64,000 nt of DNA from Ocypus olens (GCA_910593695.2 OU343060.1:12501358-12565357); one strand, 5' to 3'. Positions 21,742 through 35,100 are shown, numbered from the stretch's first letter. Made by a program: numbers and translations. The notes: generated from the letters alone by a model not told the origin.

Positions 21742-21907
21742 CGGTGACAGTTCGCGGGGTTTTTTCTGGTACGGCCGAGGAACAAGAGGTGGTAATACAG
21801 ATAGGTAGGGTCAGTTGCAGAGACGGCTGGCTGCGTGACCGCACCTATCTATATTACCACCTCTTGTTCCTCGGCCGTACCAGAAAAAACCCCGCGAATC
21901 GTCACTG
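21742..21907. mobile_element. hAT-type MITE with 8-bp target-site duplication (copy 1)
   Basis: A 166-bp element with ~70-bp terminal inverted repeats: the left arm CGGTGAC..TTCGCGGGG then CTGGTACGGCCGAGGAACAA and GAGGTGGTAATA, and the right arm its reverse complement. It is flanked by perfect CACCAATG copies (21734-21741 and 21908-21915). The CAGTGACG-type terminus with an 8-bp duplication is typical of the hAT superfamily. The unpaired centre is AGGGTCAGTTGCAGAGACGG and a GCTGGCTGCG. A second copy is at 36089-36253. Confidence 0.92.
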
Positions 21908-22121
21908 CACCAATGTATTCTAGGCAACTAGGGAGAGACACACTTCGCTCGCATGCCATTTTATCACGGTTCGGAGTATACTTAGCATGGTGGCAACATC
22001 TTGTTCTATTGCAATTATTGATAAACCTGCTAATCAATCTTGAAACATGCATGTCCTAAAGTATTTTTTTATTATTTATAATCTTCAATAGCAACCGCGT
22101 ACATAAGCCGTCATTTGTTTT

Positions 22122-22493
22122 TACCATCTCCGTTACGAAGTACGAGAAAGTATTGTGATGGTGATTTTTTTTCAATTTTTTTTTTACTGAAATATCCGTT
22201 TTGGGATCACTAGATGCCATTTCAACAATTACTGGAAATTTTTTTTTGTGTCTGTGTGTGTGTGTAAATGCGAGCGCTGTATCTCAAAAAATAATAGAGC
22301 AATTGATATGAAACTTTAGACATAAGTCTTATTTGATAATCAGAAGAACTGAAAAGCTTTTGATAAAATTTCGTACACCGGAAGTGGGTGTTTACCTTAA
22401 CTGTTTTTTTAATTTTTTGCCAATATTTTCCTAAATGTGAAAAATATCACAAAAACATTTAAACAAACTTTGAAGACAACAAAGAAATGAACA
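22122..22493 (+). mobile_element. MCE 5' half, truncated at SatD (copy 4)
   Basis: It starts CATCTCCGTTACGAAGTACG, then GAGAAAGTATTGTGATGGTG, a short (GT)n at 22250-22265, GAGCGCTGTATCTCAAAAAA, GTACACCGGAAGTGGGTG and AACAAAGAAATGAACATC. At 22493 the match to full copies stops, where they continue TTTTGCTTGAAAA, and SatD begins at once. Confidence 0.85.
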
Positions 22494-22782
22494 TCAATAA
22501 ATAGTGATTTTCTGCTGTCAAAAAATAGTGATCTTAATTGGCAGAAATAGTGATTTCAGGCTTGCAAAAACCTTGATTTCAACTGCCCGAAATAGTGACT
22601 TCAAACTGTCAAAAATGGCGATTTGTAACTGTCAGAAATAATGGTTTTCAACTGCAAAACTCATGATATTTAATACAAAAAATGGGAATTTTTTAAAGGT
22701 CAGAAATCGTGATTTTTTTACTGTAATAAAATAGTGATTCGTAACTGGCAAAAAATTCTGATTGTAAGCTCTCAAAAACAGT

Positions 22783-22862
22783 AATAATAATAATATGTTT
22801 ATTGATGTTAATGACAAGACGTCTTACATAAGTCACGGTTAAAAGATGTTTCAACTGTGTTT
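22783..22862 (-). mobile_element. 5'-truncated LINE-like 3' end with (ATT)n tail
   Basis: On the minus strand the segment ends ...ACATCAATAAACATATT followed by (ATT)n, interrupting SatD units. An AATAAA followed by a simple tail is what a short 5'-truncated non-LTR retrotransposon leaves. There is too little sequence to assign a clade. Confidence 0.45.
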
Positions 22863-24615
22863 TCAACTGCCCGAAATAGTGATTTTCAGCTGTCGAAAAA
22901 TGGTGATATTCGATTAGTGAAGATAGCGATTTCAAACTGTCAAAACATTGATTTAAACTGCCAGAAATAGTGATTTGAAACTGTCAAAATTATTATTTTT
23001 AACTGAGAGAAATAGTGGTTTTTAACAGTGAAAAATAATTATATTTAACTATCAAAAATAACGCCAGATATGTCGACTTTCAACTATCAATAGTAGTGAT
23101 TTTCAACTGTCAAAAACAATAATTTTCAACTGGCAAAAATAATGGTTTTCAACTCTCAAAAATAATGGTTTTTAACTGTCAAAAATAACGATATTTAATA
23201 TCAAAAATGAGAATTTTCAAACGTCAGAAATGTCGATTTTTAACTGTCATAAATAGTGATTTTTAAATGTCAAAAGATAGTGAGTTTTACCTGCTAGAAA
23301 TAGTGTCAAAACAGTGATTTCAACTGCCAGAAATGATTGATTTTAAACTGTAAAAATGGTGATTTCTACCTGTCAAAAATAGTGATTCTAAGCTGTCAAA
23401 CAGTGATTTTAACTGCCAGAAATAGTAATTTAAACTGTCAAAACTGGTGGTTTTCAACTATCAAAGAATAGTGATTTGTAACTAGTAAGTAATAGTAATT
23501 TTAAGTTGTCCAAAACATTGATTTAAACTGCCAGAAATAGTGATTTTAAACTGTCCAAATTATAATTATTAACTGTGAGAAATAATGGTTTTTAACAGTG
23601 AAAAATAATTATTTTTAACTATCAAAAATAACGCCCGATATGTCGACTTTCAACTATCAATAGTAGTGATTTTCAACTGTCAAAAATGATTATTTTCAAT
23701 TGGCAAAAATAATGGGTTTCAACTCTCAAAAATAATGGGTTTTAACTGTCAAAAATAATGATATTTAATATCAAAAATGAGAATTTTCAAACGTCAGAAA
23801 TGTCGATTTTTAACTATCCTAAATAGCGATTTTTAAATGTCAAAAGATAGTGAGTTTTACCTGCTATAAATAGCGTCAAAACAGTGATTTCAACTGCCAG
23901 AAATGATTGATTTTAAACTGTAAAAATAGTGATTTTTACCTGTCAAGAAAATACCGCCAGAAATAGTAATTTAAACTGTCAAAAATGGTGATTTTCAACT
24001 ATCAAAGAATAGTGATTTGTAACCGGCAGAAATAGTAATTTTAAGTTGTCAAAAACTTTGATTTCAACTGCCAGAAATAGTGATTTTAAACTGTAAAAAA
24101 AGGAGATTTTCAACTTTCAATAGTAGTGATTTTCAACTGTCAAAAATGGTGATTTTAAACTGTCAATGGGAGTTTTCGACTTTCTATAGTTGTGATTTCT
24201 ACCTGTCAAAAATGGCGACGTTCAACTTTTAAAAATAATTCTATTTAACCTCCAAAAATTAAGCTTTCATTTGCCAGAAACGTCGGTTTTCAACTGGCAA
24301 TTTTTTTTTAACTGGCAGAAATAGTAATTTTAAGCTGTCAAAACCAGTGATTTATACTTCCGGAAATTAAACGGATTTTAAACTGTAAAAAATGGTGATT
24401 TTTAACTGTCAAAAATAATGCTGTTTAACTATCAAAAATTAAGATTTTCAACTGCCAGAACTGTCAGAAAAGGTGATTTTCAACTGTCAAAAAAAAATTT
24501 AACAAGCAGATTTAGTAATTTCAAGCTTTCAGAAAGAGTTTGTTTTAACTGCCAAAAATAGTCATTTTCAACTGCCAAAAACAGTGATTTTCAACCGCCA
24601 GACTTAGTGATTTTC

Positions 24616-24790
24616 AAAAAAAAAAAAAATAATTTTATTTATGCCACAACAATACAGTTTTGCACGAGTCAGGTACATGGTGTACAAATAAATTAATAAA
24701 AAATATAGAAGTAAATTAATATCGCTTAGATAGAATCAGGAAGTCCTTTTAAAGTGATATTCCTTCACATTTTTTTAGCAAAAATCGTAA
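24616..24790. mobile_element. Non-satellite insertion in SatD
   Basis: About 175 bp of unrelated DNA (TATGCCACAACAATACAG, GCACGAGTCAGGTACATGGT) starts at an A-run and breaks the SatD register, which resumes at ~24795. It resembles a retrotransposon tail, with AATAAA on the minus strand near the run. I see no target duplication. Confidence 0.4.
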
Positions 24791-25060
24791 TTTTAAGATA
24801 TAGTGATTTTTAACTATCAAAAATAGTGATTTTCAACTGTCAAGAGTGGTGATTTTCAATTCTAAAAAATTGTTATATTCAACTGTCAAATATATTTGAA
24901 TTCTCAAAAATTGCTAGATTCAACAGTTTTTTGGCAAAAATGGTGATTTTTCAAGTGTCAGAAATATTGATTTTAACTGTCAAAAATAGTGATTTTTAAC
25001 TGTCAAAAATAGAGATTTTTAACTGTCAAAAATAGTCATTTTTAACTATAACCATTATAA

Positions 25061-25500
25061 GTTGGTTTTTGATGAGACAGTACCTGCAATTTAGGCACAA
25101 TGTGACCATTATCTGTCAGCCTTTAATATCAGAGGATTGTGCCTGAAATTCGGACACAATATGGCCATTATTTATTAGCTTTTAATGATGGCGGATTGTG
25201 GCTAAAATTCGGTTACAATGTGAACTTTTGATGACGGCAGACTGTGGCCAAAATTTGGACACAAAGTAAACATTATCTGTTTTTGATGTTAAACTGTAAC
25301 TGAAATTCCTGCACAATGAATCTTTTATCTTTCAGTATTTAATGGCTGAAATTCGGGCCCAATCCGTTAGCTATTCACGATGGCAGATTGTAGCTAAAAT
25401 TCTGTTGTAATGTGAACTTTTGATGATTGCGGACTGTTGCTAAAATTTGGGCGCAATTTGACAATTGTCCATTTATGTTGCCAGATTGTGGCTGAAATTA
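25061..25500. repeat. Degenerate ~55-70-bp tandem repeat
   Basis: Variants of GGCGGATTGTGGCTAAAATT, CGG.CACAATGTGA.C and ATTATCTGTCAGCTTTTAAT recur from 25070 to 25495. It directly follows SatD but has a different unit. Copies are strongly diverged. Confidence 0.65.
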
Positions 25501-25898
25501 TATTACTTTAATAAAATTTTATTATGCGAAAACTGCTGGAAATCTTTCTTTCTAAAGTTAAATTGATATTAGCCAAGTGTTCGTTTTAAGAAGGGGGACA
25601 AATTAGTAGTAGCGATCGATAGGTAAACGTCCCGGGGAATTTAATTTAAGTTGGGACCGTTGTGTCGTGATCGGCAATATCCCGAAGATGGGCGCTAAAA
25701 GTAAAGACGGAAAGGCGCAAAGGAAGGGGAACATGATCCCCGTAATGGTCCGATCAGAGCAACGTCTCCCATGAGCCTCACTTCATTATTGACCCATTTT
25801 GGATGCTGATCGACAGATTCGCTTCAGCTTTTTTACATAGTCCTCTTTATTTCATGCTCCATCGTCCGTCCGTCCAAAATTCGAACTAACAAAAAAAT
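25501..25898. other. Unique GC-richer block between repeats
   Basis: 25600-25830 has balanced base composition (CGTCCCGGGG, GATGGGCGCTAAAAG, GGTCCGATCAGAGCAACGTC) and no tandem structure. No ORF or splice pattern is convincing. It could be a conserved non-coding element or a remnant of an old transposon. Confidence 0.3.
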
Positions 25899-26510
25899 GG
25901 TGATGTGGCCATCATGTTACTTTCTCCGACTTGATGGTATCATAGCCATTTATATTTACGTTTTCATGGTTTATTTTCAATTGAAATCATATTTTAAATG
26001 TACATCGAGCGTTGTGTAGCTCGGATGAAACTGACGTTTAAAACGTCAAAATTATGAAAGATGGAAAAATTATACTTTAAATTGAAAAACTCAGTTTACT
26101 CAAAAACTAAAGGGATTTCGAAAAAAACTTATTCTTTATAAGTTGTTCATTTTAGCATTCTCTACAATTATTATTAACATAAATTTGCTGTAACTATTAT
26201 CGTTTTATAATTATAAACCAAAAATTTAAAAATCATAATACATTTTTTTCTCGAATAAAATGAATTTATGAAAAATGTTTTCAGGCAAAAGATGTTCATT
26301 TCTTTATTGTCTTTAAAGTTTGTTTAAATGTTTTTGTTATATTCTTCATATTTAAGAAAAAATTGGCAAAAAACAAAAAAATTGTTAAGGTAAACGCCCA
26401 CTTCCGGTGTACGAAATTTTACCAAAAGCTTTTCAGTTCTTCAGATTATCAAATAAGAGAGATGTTCAAAGTTTCATATCAATTGCTCTATTAGTTTTTG
26501 ACAGACAGAC
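25899..26510 (-). mobile_element. MCE 3' part, minus orientation, broken at SatE (copy 5)
   Basis: It begins on the plus strand at AAATGGTGATGTGGCCATCA (the 3' end in minus orientation) and carries GAAACTGACGTTTAAAACGT, the ACTTCCGGTGTACGAAATTT block and CAATTGCTCTATTAG. It stops within the microsatellite (TTTTTGACAGACAGAC, 26496-26510). SatE starts at the next base. The 5' end of the element is absent. Confidence 0.88.
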
Positions 26511-28985
26511 GAAGTCATCACTAATTTAAGATCGTCAAAAATCAACGCTTTTTTAAATTCAAGCGCTAAAATCGCCCAATTTTTGGTTTAATGGTATTTA
26601 TTTTTAAACTTTGTAATTAAAGTGCTTGAATTTTTCTGAAATTTGCAAGAGCAATAATTTTTGGAAGGTGTTTTGAAAATTAGTCTTTACTGGCTTAAGA
26701 TTAACACATTTTTGAAATTCAAGCGTTAAACTCGACCAATTTTTGGTTTGATCGAATTTATTTTCAAACTATGAAATTAAAGCGCTTGAATTTTTCTGAA
26801 ATATGAAAGGTAATATTTTCTGAAAGATTCTGTGAAACATAGAAGTCCTCACTAGCGTAAGATCTTAAAAATCAACGCATTTTTGAAATTCAAGCGCTAA
26901 AATCTTTAAACATTTTGGTTTGTTGGTATTTATTTTCAGTCTGTAATTAAAATGCTTGAATTTTTCTGAAATTTGAAAGCGCAATAATTTTTTAAAGATT
27001 TTGTGCAACATAGAAATCATCAGTAGCTAAAGATCTTAAAAAAATCAACGCTTTTTTTTAATTTAAGCGCTAAACTTGCCCAATTTTTGGTTTGGTGGGG
27101 ATTATTTTGAAAATTGGATTGCAATTAAAATGATTAAATTTTCTTGAAATTTAAAAGCGCAATAATTTCTGGAAGATTTTGTGAAACATAAAAGTCCTCA
27201 GTAGCTTAAGATTATGAAAAATCAACATTTTTTTTTAAATTTTAGCGCTTAAAAGGCCCATTTTTTTGTTTAATAAAACCATGTAATTAAAGTGCTTGAA
27301 TATTTCTGAAAATTGAAAGCGCAATAATTTCTGGAAGATTTTGTGAATTATTGAAGTCATCACTAACTTAAGATCGTAAAAAATCAAGTTTTTTTTTTTT
27401 AATTCAAGCGCTGAAATCGCCCAATTTTTGGTTTACTGGTATTTATTTTTAAACTTTGTAATTAAAGTGTTTGAATTTTTCTGAAATTTGCAAGCGCAAT
27501 AATTTTTGGAAGGTGTTTTGAAAATTAGAAGTCCTTACTGGCTTAAGATCTTGAAAAATCAACATATTTTTTAAATTCAAGCGTTAAAATCGCCCAATTT
27601 TTGGTTTGATCGAATTTATTTTCAAACTATGTAATTAAAGCTCTTGAATTTTTCTGAAATATGAAAGCGTGATATTTTCTGAAAGATTCTGTGAAACATA
27701 GAAGTCCTCACTAGCTTAAAATCTAAAAAAATCAAAGCATTTTTTAAATTCAAGCACTAAAATCTTTAAAAATTTTGGTTTGTTGGTATTTATTTTCAAA
27801 GTCTGTAATTATAATGCTTGAATTTTTGTAAAATTTGAAAGCGCAATAATTTTTTCAAGATTTTGTGCAACATAGAAATCATCAGTAGCTGAAGATCTTA
27901 AAATTAATCAACGCTTTTTTGAAATTTAAGCGCTAAAATTGCCCAATTTTTGGTTTGGTGGGGATTATTTTGAAAATTTGGTTGCAATTAAAATTATTAA
28001 ATTTTCCTGAAATTTAAAAGCGCAATAATTTCTGGAAGATTTTGTGAAACATAGAAGTCCTCATTAGCTTAAGATTATGAAAAATCAACATTTTTATTTT
28101 GAAATTTTACCGCGTAAAAGGCCCATTTTTTTGTTTAATAAAACCATGTAATTAAAGTGCTTGAATATTTCTGAAAATTGAAAGCGCAATAATTTCTGGA
28201 AGATTTTGTGAATTATTGAAGTCATCACTAACTTAAGATCTTAAAAAATCAACGCTTTTCTTTAAATTCAAGCGCTGAAATCGCCTAATTTTTGGTTTAA
28301 TGGTATTTATTTTTAAACTTTGTAATTCAAGTGCTTGAATTTTTCTGAAATTTGCAAGCGCAATAATTTTTGGAAGATGTTTTGGAAATTAGAAGTCCTT
28401 ACTGGCTTAAGATCTTGAAAAATCAACACATTTTTTAAATCCAAGCGTTAAAATCGCCCAATTTTTGGTTTGAACGAATTTATTTTCAATTTATGTAATT
28501 AAAGCGCTTAAATTTTTTCTGAAATATGAAAACGTAATATTTTCTGAAAGATTCTGTGAAACATAGAAGTCCTCGCCAGCTTAAGATTTTAAAAAATCAA
28601 CAAATTTTTGACATTCAAGCGCTAAAATCCCTCACCAGCTTAAAAAATCTTAAAAAATCAACGCATTTTTGAAATTCAAGCGCTAAAATCTTTAAAAATT
28701 TTGGTTTGTTGGTATTTATTTCCAAAGTCTGTAATTAAAATGCTTGAATTTTTCTGAAATTTGAAAGCGCAATAATTTTTTAAAGATTTTGTGCAACATA
28801 GAAATCATCAGTAGCTTAAGATCTTAAACGCTTTTTTGAAATTTAAGTTCTAAAATTGCCCAATTTTTGGTTAGGTGGGAATTATTTATAAAACTTTGTA
28901 ATTAAAGTGATCGAGTTGTTCTGAAATTTGAAAGCGCAACAATTTTTGGAAGATATTGTGAAAGTCATCACAAGCTTAACATTTT
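26511..28985. repeat. SatE tandem satellite, ~169-bp monomer, five-monomer HOR (842/865 bp)
   Basis: Monomers share GAAATTCAAGCGCTAAAATC, GCCCAATTTTTGGTTTG, GTAATTAAAGTGCTTGAATT, TTTGAAAGCGCAATAATTT and CATAGAAGTCCTCACTAGCT. The distinctive GAAGTCATCACTAA monomer occurs at 26511, 27353 and 28218, giving HOR lengths of 842 and 865 bp (five monomers each). It begins abruptly inside broken MCE copy 5 and ends about 140 bp before the 3' end of the giant cuticular gene. Confidence 0.92.
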
Positions 28986-29065
28986 GAAAATCTGTGTAGA
29001 TCCACGAATCGCTACTGCTACAGCCTATAAATTATTTAAAAGTAGGCATTGTTTAAAAAAAACAT

Positions 29066-29071
29066 TTTATT
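29066..29071 (-). terminator. Polyadenylation signal AATAAA of the cuticular gene
   Basis: AATAAA on the minus strand lies 52 bp downstream of the stop codon (29125-29123) and is followed by T-rich sequence. It gives a short 3'UTR of roughly 70-90 bp before SatE begins (28985). Confidence 0.6.
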
Positions 29072-29122
29072 AAAATTTGTTTAATAGTAAAAATAAATAA
29101 TTGCAAATAAATGGCTGCAAAA

Positions 29123-32100
29123 CTAAGATACATTCATTACATCAAACACGTGATGATACTTGGGTATAGACTCGTGATGATGTTCTGGTAACTTCTTGAA
29201 CTGTTGCTTTCTACCAGAATCGGACTGGGCGTGGTTTGCTGGATAGATGGCAGCATTTTTGTCATAAGCAACACGAAGAGATTGCTCGTTAACAGGGCTT
29301 GGCGATTTTTCTAAAGTTGTTGGATGTGAAGATTCTGGTGATTCTGAAGAAGCTCTTCTATACTTTAACTCTTGAATATTTTGAAAACTCCGCGATTTTT
29401 CTAAAGATGTAACTATTGGATGTGAAGATGCTGGTGACTCTGAAGAAGCTCTTCTATACTTTAACCCTTGAATATTTTGAAAACTCCGCGATTTTTCTAA
29501 AGATGTAGCTGTCGAATGTGAAGATTCTGGTGATTCTGAAGAAGCTCTTCTATACTTTAACCCCTGCATATTTTTAAAACTCCGCGACTTTTCTAAAGAT
29601 GTAGCTGTTGGATGTGAAGATTCTGGTGATTCTGAAGAAGCTCTTCTGTACATTGACCGTTGAATATTAACTGAGCTAGGTAATTTATTTGTTAGATGTG
29701 AAGATTCTGGTGATTCCAGAAAAGCACTTCCATGCTTTAACCGTTGAATATTTTGAAAACTCCGAGATTTTTCTAAAGATGTAACTGTTGGATGTGAAGA
29801 TTCTGGTGATTCTGAAGAAGCTCTTCTATACTTTAACCCTTGCATATTTTTAAAATTCCGCGACTTTTCTAAAGATGTAGCTGTTGGATGTGAAGATTCT
29901 GGTGATTCTGGAGAAGCTATTCTGTACGTTACCCGTTGAATATTAACTGAGCTAGGTAATTTGTCTGTTGGTTGTGAAGATTCTGGTGACTCCGAAGAAG
30001 CTCTTCCATACTTTAACCGTTGAATATTTTGAAAACTCTGCGATTTTTCTAAAGATGTAACTGTTGAATGAGAAGATTCTGGTGATTCTGGAAAAGCTCT
30101 TCCATACTTTAACCATTGATTACTTTGAAAACTCGTTGGATCCTTCAATTGATTATTCCCGTAAACATGGGGATGTGACGTAATAGAGCTTGAATCTTTC
30201 AATGGATTTAGCGGTTTTGAAAACTTTTCCAAATTTTCCTGCTCCTTGTTATATTGTTCTTGGCGGTACGTTTGCAAAATTTTATTCGGTTCGGAATGTT
30301 GATGAGCGAAGATATTTACATCATTTTGCTGTGTGAACTGCACAATTTTCTTTGGTTCGGAATTATGATATTGCTGATGATTTTGTCGTACAGCATGAGT
30401 GCTTCCAGATTTTTGCTGCCTGAACTGATTTGCTTCGTATGGCCCTTGCGATTCCTGATATTCTGGGTTTCTATTGTTGGATTTTAAAGCTAATCCTTGC
30501 AAAGATTTATCATTTGCAAATTTCGTTTGATGAAAGTGTTGCGAACCACCAATTACTGTTGGATTTTGCAAAAATTGTTGGTGGAACTTCGAAAGGAAAC
30601 CTTGACCAGCTTTTTGTTCCCCCGATGGCGATTGATGAAAATGATCTTGTGAAGCTTTATATTCTGGATGGTGCGCTATTTTTTCTTGATGGAATTCTGA
30701 TGACAGTGGCCTTTCTGATCTTTTCGGTGTCAACTGTGGAACTGATTTTGTTTCGTATTGTTCTGCAGTTTTAACAAAATGTGTTTTTGGATGTACATGC
30801 TGCAAGGCAGCTTCCTCTTGAGGAACGTATGGCGTTTGAATCATCTTATCACCAGGCTCACCTTGATTAAAACTCTTTACAGGCGGTATCTGATGTGGAA
30901 AAGTCAAATCCTTGCCATTTGGATGCGTGAACTGACCTAATTTTCCAGATGAAATGTCTTGGTGTAGACCTGGCTTTCCATGATAAAAATGAGGGTATTG
31001 AATTTGATCTAAAAGATTGACAAATTTTGTTGGATTCGCTGGCTGCTCTTGGACACTTTTTTCAGAATGTAGAGAACGCAAAAATTGCGGCGGTATTTTT
31101 GAATTTAAGTCTAGATTTGCTTCAAATTCTTTTTCCGATTTTTGAATAAGTGGAGAGAACTTTTCTGCATAAAGATTCAGCATATTCTGCTCATGCTTTT
31201 GAAAGCTTGTTTCCCTATCTTTTGATTGGTAGTTATGTGGATGTGGTACTAATTTCCCAAAATCCTTCTGGTTATTTGCAGAATGATATTTTTTTAAGTC
31301 GTTTTGAATCAACTGTAATTGATTTTCTAACAAAAGCCGATTTTCTTGCAAAAATTCCTGGCTTGGAATCGACTGTAGCGGTTGCTTTTGCCTTTCTAAT
31401 AAATGACTATTTTGTGGGAATGTTGGCCGACTTGAAATCAAGTCCAGCTCTTGCTTTTGCTTTTCTAATAAATGGCCATTTTCTGTCGAATAGGGTTGGC
31501 TTGGAATTAATTGTAACTGTTGCTTTTGCCTTTCTAATAAATGAACATTTTCTGGCAAAGATGGATGTTGCTGTTGGTTGTGCCAACTATTTTCCAGTAA
31601 AGTTGACTGGCTTGAAATCGACTGTAGTTGTTGCTTTTGCTTTTCTAATAAATGACTATTCTGCAGCAATGTTGGCCGACTTGAAATTAATTGTAGCTGT
31701 TGCTTTTGCTTTTCTGATAAACGACCATTTTCTGTCGAATATGCTTGGCTTGGAATTAACTGTAGCTGTTGCTTTTGCCTTTCTAATAAATGAACGTTTT
31801 CTGGCGGCGATGGCTGGCTTGCAACCAACTGTTGCTGTTTGTTGTGCCAACTATTTTCCAGTAAAGTTGACTGGCTTGAAATCGACTGTAGTTGTTGCTT
31901 TTGCTTTTCTAATAAATGACTATTCTGCAGCAATGTTGGCCGACTTGAAATTAATTCTAGCTGTTGCTTTTGCTTTTCTGATAAACGACCATTTTCTGTC
32001 GAATATGCTTGGCTTGGAATTAACTGTAGCTGTTGCTTTTGCCTTTTCAATAAATTAACATTTTCTGGCAAAGATGGCTGGTTTGTAACCAACTGTTTCT

Positions 32101-35100
32101 GTTGGTCATGCCAACTATTTTCCAGTAAAGTTGACTGGCTTGAAATTGGTTGCGGTTGTTGCCTTTGCTTTTCTAATAAATGGCCATTTTGCAGCAATGT
32201 TGGCCGACTTGAAATAAATTCTAGCTGTTGCTTTTGCCTTTCTAATAAACGACCATTTTCTGTCGAAAATGGTTGGCTTGGAATCAACTGTAGCTGTTGC
32301 TTTTGCCTTTCTAATAAATGAACATTTTCTGGTAAAGATGGATGATGCTGTTGGCTGTGCCAACTATTTTCCAGTAAAGTTGAGTGGCTTGAAATCGGTT
32401 GTAGTTGTTGCTTTTGCTTTTCTAATAAATAACCATTTTGTAGCAATGTTGGCCGACTTAAAATCAAGTTTTGCGGTTGCTTTTGCCTTTCTAATAAATT
32501 ACCATTTTCTGTCGAATATGGTTGACTTGGAATTAACTGTAGCTGCTGCTTTTGCCTTTCTAATAAATGAACGTTTTCTGGCGGCGATGGCTGGCTTGTA
32601 ACCAATTGTTGCTGTTGGTTGTGCCAACTGTTTTCCAGTAAAAGTGACTGGCTTGAAATCGGTTGTAGTCGCTTTTGCTTTTCTAATAAATGACCATTTT
32701 GTAGCAATGTTGGCCGACTTGAAATAAATTCTAGCTGTTGCTTTTGCTTTCCTAATAAGCGACCATTTTCTATCGAAGATGCTTGGCTTGGAATGAACTG
32801 TAGCTGTTGCTTTTGCCTTTCCAATAAATGAACATTTTCTGGTAAAGATGGCTGGCTCGTAACCAACTGTTGCTGTTGGTTGTGCCAACTATTTTCCAGT
32901 AAAGTTGGTTGCCTTGGATTTAACTGTATTTGTTGCTTTTGCCTTTCTAATAAATGAACATTTTCTGGCAAAGATGGCTGTTGCTGTTGGTTGTGCCAAC
33001 TATTTTCTAATCCATGACCATTTGCAAGTAATCGTGGCATATTTTGTATCAACTGCGGAGGATTTGCGGAATTTGGTTCTTCATTATTTTGATGAACCGA
33101 TTCTGGTTTTGATTGAACAGAATCTTCAGGAAACTTTTGTATTGTAACTGTATATCTTGGTCGATTTATATTTTCTTCATCTTCTTTTAGACTACTTTTT
33201 AAATAGGAAGTAAAATTCTGCGCATTATATTTCCCATTCTGATCATTTGGATGATTGAAGTTTTCAAAATTTTCAATATGATTTTTCTTTCCTCCAAATT
33301 CCAATGAGTCAGAAGCCTGTGGTTGAGTTTGAGTTGAACAGTATTTACATGCAACATTTTGTAATTGGCTTGAATATTTTGTACTTTCCACAACTGGATT
33401 ATATATTTGGTCTGAATATTTTGTAAACTGAGAAGACTCTGGATGTAAATATTTTGATTTTCCTGTAAACTTAGACTCGATCGCAGGATTCGATATTTGG
33501 TGTAAATAGTCTGCAGATTTTGATGCCAGATCGATCGCAGGATTTGATATTTGGTGTAAATAGTCTGCAGACTTTGATGCCAAATCGATCGCAGGATTTG
33601 ATATTCGGTGTAAATAGTCTGCAGACTTGAACGCCAGATCGATCGCAGGCTTTGATAATTTTTCTGTAAACTCAGACTCGCTCTCAGGATTTGATATTTG
33701 TCGTGAATAGTCTTTTGCAAAATTGGTCGGTTCAAAAGTTGCAGGAGTTGATAAGTCCTTGGCAAACTTGATTGATGCTGAAGCTGCAGGTTGGCCTACA
33801 AATTTTGAAACCTTTGTAAATTGCGATGATACCGGACTTTCTAATCGGCTGGAATATTCAATGTATTTCCCATTTCCTCCAGACTTGGTTGCCTCTAGAT
33901 GGTGTAAATGGTGGGGATTTGTTTCAAATTGAAGATTTTCTTGATGGATCACTGAAGGAGAATTAGTATTCTGTTGATGCTTGAAATCTTCTTGACTCGT
34001 CTCCAAATTTAAATGTTGCTCAACTTCAGGAGTTTGATATCCAAGTGGTCTAATGTTTTCAGTTTTTGAGTTTTGATATTCTGATGGTCTAATTTCTGCT
34101 GTATTTTTTGAATTTTGATATTCTGATGGTCTAATTTCTGCTGTATTTTTTGAATTTTGATAACCAGTTGGCGTGATACCTTGAGGTATTGGTTTTGAAG
34201 AAATTTGTTGATACTTGAAATCTTCTTGACTAAATAAGTTGCTCGCCTCCAAATGCCCAACTTCAGGAGTTTGATATCTAAGTGGTCTAATATTTTCAGT
34301 TTTTGTGCTTTGATATTCTGATGGTCTAATTTTGATATGTTGATAATCAGATGAGGTGATACCATCAGGTATTGGTTTTGAAGAAATTTGAGAAAATTGG
34401 TAATTATTTGTTTGATGTTTAACTTCAGGAATTTTATATGCAGTTGGATTAATGTTTTCAATTTGTTGATTTTGATACCCTGATGGTTTAATATTTACAG
34501 GAATTTCAGAATTTTGGTAACCAGATGACGTGATACCATTAGGTATTGGTTTCGGAAAAAATTGTAAAAATTGATAATTATTTGTTTGGTGCTGAACTTC
34601 AGGAATTTTATATCCTGGTGCCATATTTTCAATTTGTAGATTTTGATACCCGGATGGTTTAATATCTACAGGAAATTCGGAATTTTGGTAAACAGATGAC
34701 GTGATATCTTCAGGTATTGGTTGGAAAGAAGTTTGAGAAATTTCATAATCAGAATTTCTTGTATCTTTCGGAATTAATTTTGAAACTTGATTCGGTATTA
34801 CTTTAGAAGAAATTTGATAATCGTTAGGAATTAATTTTGAAGGCCATGTTTTGTAATTGTGATAATTAACAATTTCATCCCCTTGATATCCAACAGAATT
34901 ATCAACATTCTCAGGTTTTAAATTAATCTGTTGCTGTGCGTGATATTGATGATTATTGTTGGCATCAGGATCTTTTAAAGATGTTGGTTTTTGCATGTAA
35001 TTTGGATTTGTGCTCATGCCATGATGCGTCTGAGTAATCTTGTACTTGAGATGTTGTGGATTTTGATTCATTGTTTGTTGGAACGATTCAACATTCTGGT

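Larger units (their letters stand above)
22494..25060. repeat. SatD ~23-25-bp minisatellite with 570-bp higher-order repeat
   Basis: The unit is AACTGTCAAAAATAGTGATT plus TTC, with many variants (AACTGCCAGAAATAGTGATT). Above it a 570-bp order exists: ACTATCAAAAATAACGCC occurs at 23049 and again at 23619, each followed by the same ATATGTCGACTTTCAAC, GAGAATTTTCAAACGTCAG and TTTTACCTGCTA series. Two insertions interrupt it (22783-22862 and 24616-24790). It starts directly at the broken end of MCE copy 4. Confidence 0.9.

Noticed and set aside
31150..32058. 302-residue plus-strand open frame opposite the cuticular gene
   Set aside because: It is the antisense of the 264-bp coding repeat. Its pseudo-repeat (VAVAFAFLIN) follows from the Lys/Gln/Arg codons of the real gene.
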